Origin: Thermosporothrix hazakensis
Lineage (GTDB): Bacteria; Chloroflexota; Ktedonobacteria; Ktedonobacterales; Ktedonobacteraceae
Reading direction: 5' to 3'
Assembly (NCBI RefSeq): GCF_003253565.1
Contig: NZ_QKUF01000009.1
Coordinates: 62,001-126,000, forward strand
Length of the DNA stretch: 64,000 bases
A program made the translations under genes and the position numbers. The notes under the pieces were generated by a model that did no database searches, was not told where the DNA came from, and saw nothing but the letters and a program-made list of their open reading frames with translations. Numbering within the stretch: the first letter of the stretch is position 1; each line of letters starts with the position of its first letter. Positions 60,389 to 64,000 of this stretch are shown in pieces.

Positions 60389-61898
60389 GCAGGGCCGCAT
60401 TGTCTCCATGATAAAAACGCCCGTCACGCCCGATGTGATTGGGGGTATCAGCCACGCAGTGCAGCGGCTGCTTGACCGAACCAGAATACCCCCCCAGAAC
60501 ATCACGTACGCGATGCTTGGCACAACTCAGATTACCAACGCAATTATCGAGCGCAAGGGATTAACGCGTGTGGGTATTATCCGGCTCGGAGCGCCTGCAA
60601 CGCGGGCAATCCCTCCGCTGGTTGATTGGCCTGCCGACCTGCGCGAGAAGGTTGAGGGGCCGTATGCAGTGCTGCCTGGCGGCGTCGAATACGATGGCCG
60701 TGTCATCTCCCCGTTTGACCCTGTCGCTGTACGCGAGACGGTCAGATCCTTTCGAGGGCGAGTGCAGGCCTTCGCCGTTATTTCCGTTTTTGCCGCTGTG
60801 CGCGATGAAGACGAGCTGGCGACTGCCGAGATCATCGCCGAGGAGGTAGGCCCGGGAACGCCTGTCTCGCTCTCTCACCACATCGGGAGCCTCGGTTTGC
60901 TGGAACGCGAGAACGCCACCATCCTGAACGCTGCTGTGGCCCCGGTCGCCCGTCACATCGCTGTGGCATTTCAGGAGGCACTCAAACAGCTTGGCATCAA
61001 AGCTCGGCTCTTTCTCTCACAGAACGACGGAACGCTGATGGAGCTTGAGACGGCGCTGCACTACCCGATTCTGACCATTGCCTGTGGCCCGACGAACAGT
61101 ATGCGCGGTGCGGCGTTCCTCTCCGGGCTGCGAGATGCCATCGTGATCGATGTCGGTGGGACGTCAACGGATGTTGGCGTGCTGCTTTCCGGCTTCCCTC
61201 GTGAGTCGGCTCTAGCGGTTGAAATTGGCGGCGTGCGCACCAATTTTCGTATGCCTGACCTTATCTCGATCGGCCTGGGTGGCGGGTCTGTCGTGCATGT
61301 TGCAAGGGATACCTCCACGATTCGTATCGGGCCGGAGAGCGTCGGCTATCGGCTGATGCAAGAGGCGCTCTGTTTCGGCGGCAAGACCTTTACCATGACT
61401 GATGTCGCGGTTGCGCGAGGCATGGCTGTCTTAGGGAAACGGAATCGCGTGACGATTGTCCCCGAAGTGATTGAGCGCGCCTTTCGGCAGGGCATCACCA
61501 TGCTTGAGCAGGCCATTGACCGGATCAAGCTCAGCGCACAGGATGTGCCGGTTGTCGCGGTTGGCGGCGGAAGCATCCTGTTGCCCGGGCGGATGATAGG
61601 CATCTCGCAGGTCTACCGTCCCAAATACTTTGAAGTCGCCAACGCGATTGGAGCGGCCATTGCGCAGGTGTCGGGCACAATCGATCACATCTTCTCGCTG
61701 GAACGACAATCGCGTGAAGAGGCGTTTCAACAGGCACGACAGGCAGCCATTGTTGAGGCTCTCAAGGCGGGCGCAGATCCCACTATGCTTTCTGTGATCG
61801 ATGTCGATGAGATTCCGCTTGCTTATCTGCCAGGCAATGCCGTTCGGATCAAGGTAAAAGTTGCAGGCAACCTGAGCAGCAAGGAAACGAGGCAATAG
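60327..61898 (+). CDS. Hydantoinase/oxoprolinase A-family protein
   Basis: A 523-residue ATPase-like protein of the HyuA family. LGIDVGGTNTDAVLLNEQGR (~5) is the actin-like phosphate-1 motif; AMLGTTQITNAIIERKGLTR (~65), ACGPTNSMRGAAFLSG (~250) and VIDVGGTSTDVGVLLSG (~275) follow. Members use ATP to open hydantoin or 5-oxoproline rings, or act as acetone/caprolactam carboxylase subunits. GAGGAGA lies 6-8 bases before the ATG. Coupled to a DUF917 gene with no gap; the two are commonly adjacent. The actual substrate is unknown. Confidence 0.92.
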   Translation: MRYRLGIDVGGTNTDAVLLNEQGRIVSMIKTPVTPDVIGGISHAVQRLLDRTRIPPQNITYAMLGTTQITNAIIERKGLTRVGIIRLGAPATRAIPPLVDWPADLREKVEGPYAVLPGGVEYDGRVISPFDPVAVRETVRSFRGRVQAFAVISVFAAVRDEDELATAEIIAEEVGPGTPVSLSHHIGSLGLLERENATILNAAVAPVARHIAVAFQEALKQLGIKARLFLSQNDGTLMELETALHYPILTIACGPTNSMRGAAFLSGLRDAIVIDVGGTSTDVGVLLSGFPRESALAVEIGGVRTNFRMPDLISIGLGGGSVVHVARDTSTIRIGPESVGYRLMQEALCFGGKTFTMTDVAVARGMAVLGKRNRVTIVPEVIERAFRQGITMLEQAIDRIKLSAQDVPVVAVGGGSILLPGRMIGISQVYRPKYFEVANAIGAAIAQVSGTIDHIFSLERQSREEAFQQARQAAIVEALKAGADPTMLSVIDVDEIPLAYLPGNAVRIKVKVAGNLSSKETRQ

Positions 61899-63044
61899 AT
61901 GCGCGAAATCACAGCACAAGACCTTGAGTACCTGGCTATTGGTGCAGCGATCCTGGGAACCGGAGGCGGCGGTGATCCTCTGATCGGGAAGCTGATGGCC
62001 CGGCAGGCAATCGAGGAAAACGGCCCGATCTCGTTGCTTGATCCTTCGGAACTCGCTGATGATGCGCTGGTGATGCCGGTTGGCATTATGGGAGCGCCTA
62101 CCGTCCTGTTCGAGAAGGTTCCCGAGGGGCGGGAGACACTGCGCCTGTTACGTGCTGTTGAGCAAGCATTAGGCCGGCGTGTGAGCGCGACAACACCAAC
62201 GGAGTGCGGCGGTATCAATTCACAGATTCCCTTTCTTCTGGCAGCACATGCCCATCTTCCGGTGCTCGATGGCGACGGGATGGGGCGCGCGTTTCCTGAG
62301 TTGCAGATGGTGACATTCCATGTCTATGGAGCCTCCGGCTCGCCGGCCTGGCTGGCTGATGAGCGTGGCTCGATCGTTATGCTTCAAACCTCCGATAATA
62401 TGCAACTGGAATGGCTGGCCCGAGGCGTTACGATGCGCATGGGAGGCCTGGCCCATCTTGTTGATTATGTAGTGACGGGTAAGCAATATCGCCAGATGGC
62501 CGTGCACCATACCGTTTCCACCTGTATTGATATCGGGCGTGCCGTACTGCATGCGCCTGAGAAGCGGCAACATCCGATAGAGGTGTTGTGTGCTGCGACT
62601 CAAAACACGTGGTATGGTCGCGGCATCGTCCTCTTTCAGGGCAAAATTGTTGATGTTGTGCGCCGCACCGAGGGCGGGTTTGCTCGTGGTCGTGCCGTGC
62701 TGCGTGGCTTGCAGGCGTTTCAGGATAGCGAGCTCCTCATTGAATTCCAGAACGAGAACCTTGTTGCCCGACGTGATGGGGAGGTTGTGGCCTGTGTCCC
62801 TGACCTCATCACGGTTCTGGATAGCGAGGTTGCAACGGCGATCACGACCGAACGGCTGCATTATGGGCAGCGCGTCACAGTGATTGCAATTCCTTCGCCC
62901 GAGATCCTGCGCACCTCTGAGGCATTGCGTGTCTGGGAGCCGCGTGCCTTCGGATACGATATCCCCTTCGTGCCGCTTGAGCGGCGCTTTGCAGCATATT
63001 ATCGCGAGCATGGTGTCCCTCGTGGGAAGGAGCGCTATCTTTGA
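61899..63044 (+). CDS. DUF917 domain protein
   Basis: A 381-residue protein of the DUF917 family, commonly found beside hydantoinase A homologues. The N-terminal ILGTGGGGDPLIGKLMARQA (~18) and the ATTPTECGGINSQIPFLLAA segment (~100) with PVLDGDGMGRAFPELQM (~125) are the conserved blocks. The ATG follows the preceding TAG directly, so the genes are translationally coupled. Its biochemical role is not established; it is thought to act with HyuA-type proteins. No sign of truncation. Confidence 0.9.
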   Translation: MREITAQDLEYLAIGAAILGTGGGGDPLIGKLMARQAIEENGPISLLDPSELADDALVMPVGIMGAPTVLFEKVPEGRETLRLLRAVEQALGRRVSATTPTECGGINSQIPFLLAAHAHLPVLDGDGMGRAFPELQMVTFHVYGASGSPAWLADERGSIVMLQTSDNMQLEWLARGVTMRMGGLAHLVDYVVTGKQYRQMAVHHTVSTCIDIGRAVLHAPEKRQHPIEVLCAATQNTWYGRGIVLFQGKIVDVVRRTEGGFARGRAVLRGLQAFQDSELLIEFQNENLVARRDGEVVACVPDLITVLDSEVATAITTERLHYGQRVTVIAIPSPEILRTSEALRVWEPRAFGYDIPFVPLERRFAAYYREHGVPRGKERYL

Positions 63045-63234
63045 CACTCCTTTTGTCCGTGGCTTCTTCTTTCACCCTGCATGTTTGCGCATCATCGTGA
63101 CGCGACGGCATGTAGCGGCGTGCCGTTCGGAAGCGCTTGACGAGTTTCCCTCGGTGGTTCCGGCTCATGAAAATGAGCATAGCATGCAGATGAGCTTCGC
63201 TGAAAAGCTATATGCACGTTTGCTTGATAAGTGA
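63013..63234 (+). CDS. Possible small protein after DUF917
   Basis: A 73-codon frame from GTG 63013, overlapping the end of the DUF917 gene by 32 bases. It encodes a mixed sequence (IFDTPFVRGFFFHPACLRII near the start; MQMSFAEKLYARLLDK at the end) with a protein-like C-terminal helix. A GGAAGGAG lies inside the frame rather than before its start, and no family is recognised. It could be a third gene of the operon or a chance frame. Confidence 0.3.
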   Translation: MSLVGRSAIFDTPFVRGFFFHPACLRIIVTRRHVAACRSEALDEFPSVVPAHENEHSMQMSFAEKLYARLLDK

Positions 63235-63308
63235 TCTTCGGTATGTTTCACCTCCTGGTCCACGCCTGAAACTTTCCTGATCTATTTCTGGTAAGGCTCA
63301 ATTGGCTT

Positions 63309-64000
63309 TTAGACAGCAATCCCTTCGATCAGCGAGAAAATGCTGTTGGTCGGGATCGCGCGTGAAAAGCGAAAACCCGCCTCACGATAGAGCGCCGCAA
63401 ACTCCTCTGCTGAACGTTCCTTCCCGTTAAAAAGCGCGCCCATATAAAGATTCATCAGAGCTGGATACGGTGACGGGTTGGAATACTCATTCAGGAGCTC
63501 GATGACAAGGATGCGTCCACCGGCCTGCATCGCGGCGCGGCAGTTACGCAGAATAGTGATGCAGTGTTGATCGTCCCAGTCATGCAGGATTGTTTTGAGA
63601 ATGTAGCAGTCGCCTGTGGTCGCGATGGTTTCTAGAAAATTGCCGGTAACGAAGGTACAACGCTGGCTCAGACCTGCCTCCTCATACCGTTTTTTTGCCT
63701 CGTCGAGTACGTGAGGCTGCTCAAACAGCACTCCTTTAAGGTGAGGATGGCGCTGAAGGATACAGGCAAGCAGGCTTCCATAGCCGCCCCCTATATCGAC
63801 GACTGTGCCTGTCTGCGAGAAGTCGTAGGCGTCCACCAGCGCGGTATCAACTACACGTGAAAGGCTAAGCATAGCCTGATTGAAGAGAGAAGCGATCTCT
63901 GGCTTTTCTCGCTGTAATTCCCAGAAGTTTTCACCCCAGGTCAGTTCAAAGAGCGGCGTTTCGCTTTGTACCCATTCGTGCGTCAATTCCCAGATTCGCC
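63309..64000 (-). CDS. SAM-dependent O-methyltransferase, partial
   Basis: The last ~230 codons of a class I O-methyltransferase (Methyltransf_2, hydroxyindole/polyketide OMT type); the frame stays open to the window edge, so the N-terminal dimerisation domain lies outside. SAM motif: TVVDIGGGYGSLLACILQRH; then GVLFEQPHVLDEAKKRYEEA, CTFVTGNFLETI and YILKTILHDWDDQHCITILR with the catalytic-His region, ending with VIELLNEYSN and GKERSAEEFAALYREAGFRF. Minus strand, convergent with the hydantoinase pair. The substrate would be a phenolic or polyketide hydroxyl, by family only. Confidence 0.92.
   Translation of the reverse strand, partial: RIWELTHEWVQSETPLFELTWGENFWELQREKPEIASLFNQAMLSLSRVVDTALVDAYDFSQTGTVVDIGGGYGSLLACILQRHPHLKGVLFEQPHVLDEAKKRYEEAGLSQRCTFVTGNFLETIATTGDCYILKTILHDWDDQHCITILRNCRAAMQAGGRILVIELLNEYSNPSPYPALMNLYMGALFNGKERSAEEFAALYREAGFRFSRAIPTNSIFSLIEGIAV

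Overview
The window reads as a chromosomal segment of an aerobic, soil-type heterotroph with roughly mid-50s % GC, most likely from the Chloroflexota class Ktedonobacteria. That placement is an inference. It rests on a MalT-like LuxR regulator with an N-terminal GYWY module, a BTAD regulator, a solo TIR protein, a proline T-box and a mix of resistance-type enzymes. No 16S or other decisive marker is present. Many genes have strong SD sequences. Several promoters of the TTGxxx-N17-TATAxT type can be read directly. No tRNA, rRNA, CRISPR array, prophage or insertion sequence was seen.

Layout. 1-4.8 kb: two crcB fluoride channels, then kynU-kynA (tryptophan to kynurenine/anthranilate) divergent from an Lrp/AsnC regulator, and a DUF362 protein. 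4.9-8.1 kb: a metallophosphoesterase followed by three decayed resistance-type genes: a 5'-truncated phosphotransferase, a doubly deleted UvrA and an erythromycin esterase with an in-frame stop. 8.5-10 kb: a GNAT acetyltransferase and a zinc-ribbon protein. 10.2-16.9 kb: a LacI-controlled carbohydrate cluster (binding protein, two permeases, GH130 phosphorylase, Gfo/Idh/MocA oxidoreductase) without its own ATPase. 17-22.3 kb: a hypothetical protein, a secreted serine protease, an LLM flavin oxidoreductase, an SDR and a second GNAT protein.

22.4-29.6 kb: a complete hydroxyproline catabolic operon (epimerase, three-subunit D-hydroxyproline dehydrogenase, deaminase, 2-oxoglutarate semialdehyde dehydrogenase) divergent from a PAS-AraC regulator. 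29.7-34.3 kb: a solo TIR protein, a GlsB-type membrane protein, Hsp20, and a proline T-box-proC-rocD operon that makes proline from ornithine. Proline synthesis and hydroxyproline breakdown therefore lie about 2.5 kb apart. 34.6-41.9 kb: a zinc-ribbon protein, a Ca2+/H+ exchanger with an attenuator-like leader, a class A PBP, and an MFS transporter behind a leader peptide and serial hairpins.

42-55.4 kb: a membrane protein, an acyl-CoA dehydrogenase-like flavoprotein divergent from an SRPBCC cyclase-like protein, a BTAD regulator, an AAC(3)-type acetyltransferase, a two-component system, a LuxR/MalT regulator and a PAS/GAF histidine kinase. 55.4-60 kb: a CPA2 antiporter, a CsoR repressor and a CopB-type copper ATPase. 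The copper ATPase promoter carries twin ATACCC-N5-GGGTAT operators. 60.3-64 kb: a hydantoinase/oxoprolinase-DUF917 pair and the C-terminal part of an O-methyltransferase that runs off the window.

The strongest leads are regulatory: the MFS leader-peptide arrangement, the proline T-box operon, the copper and LuxR promoter architectures, and the decayed resistance-gene island.
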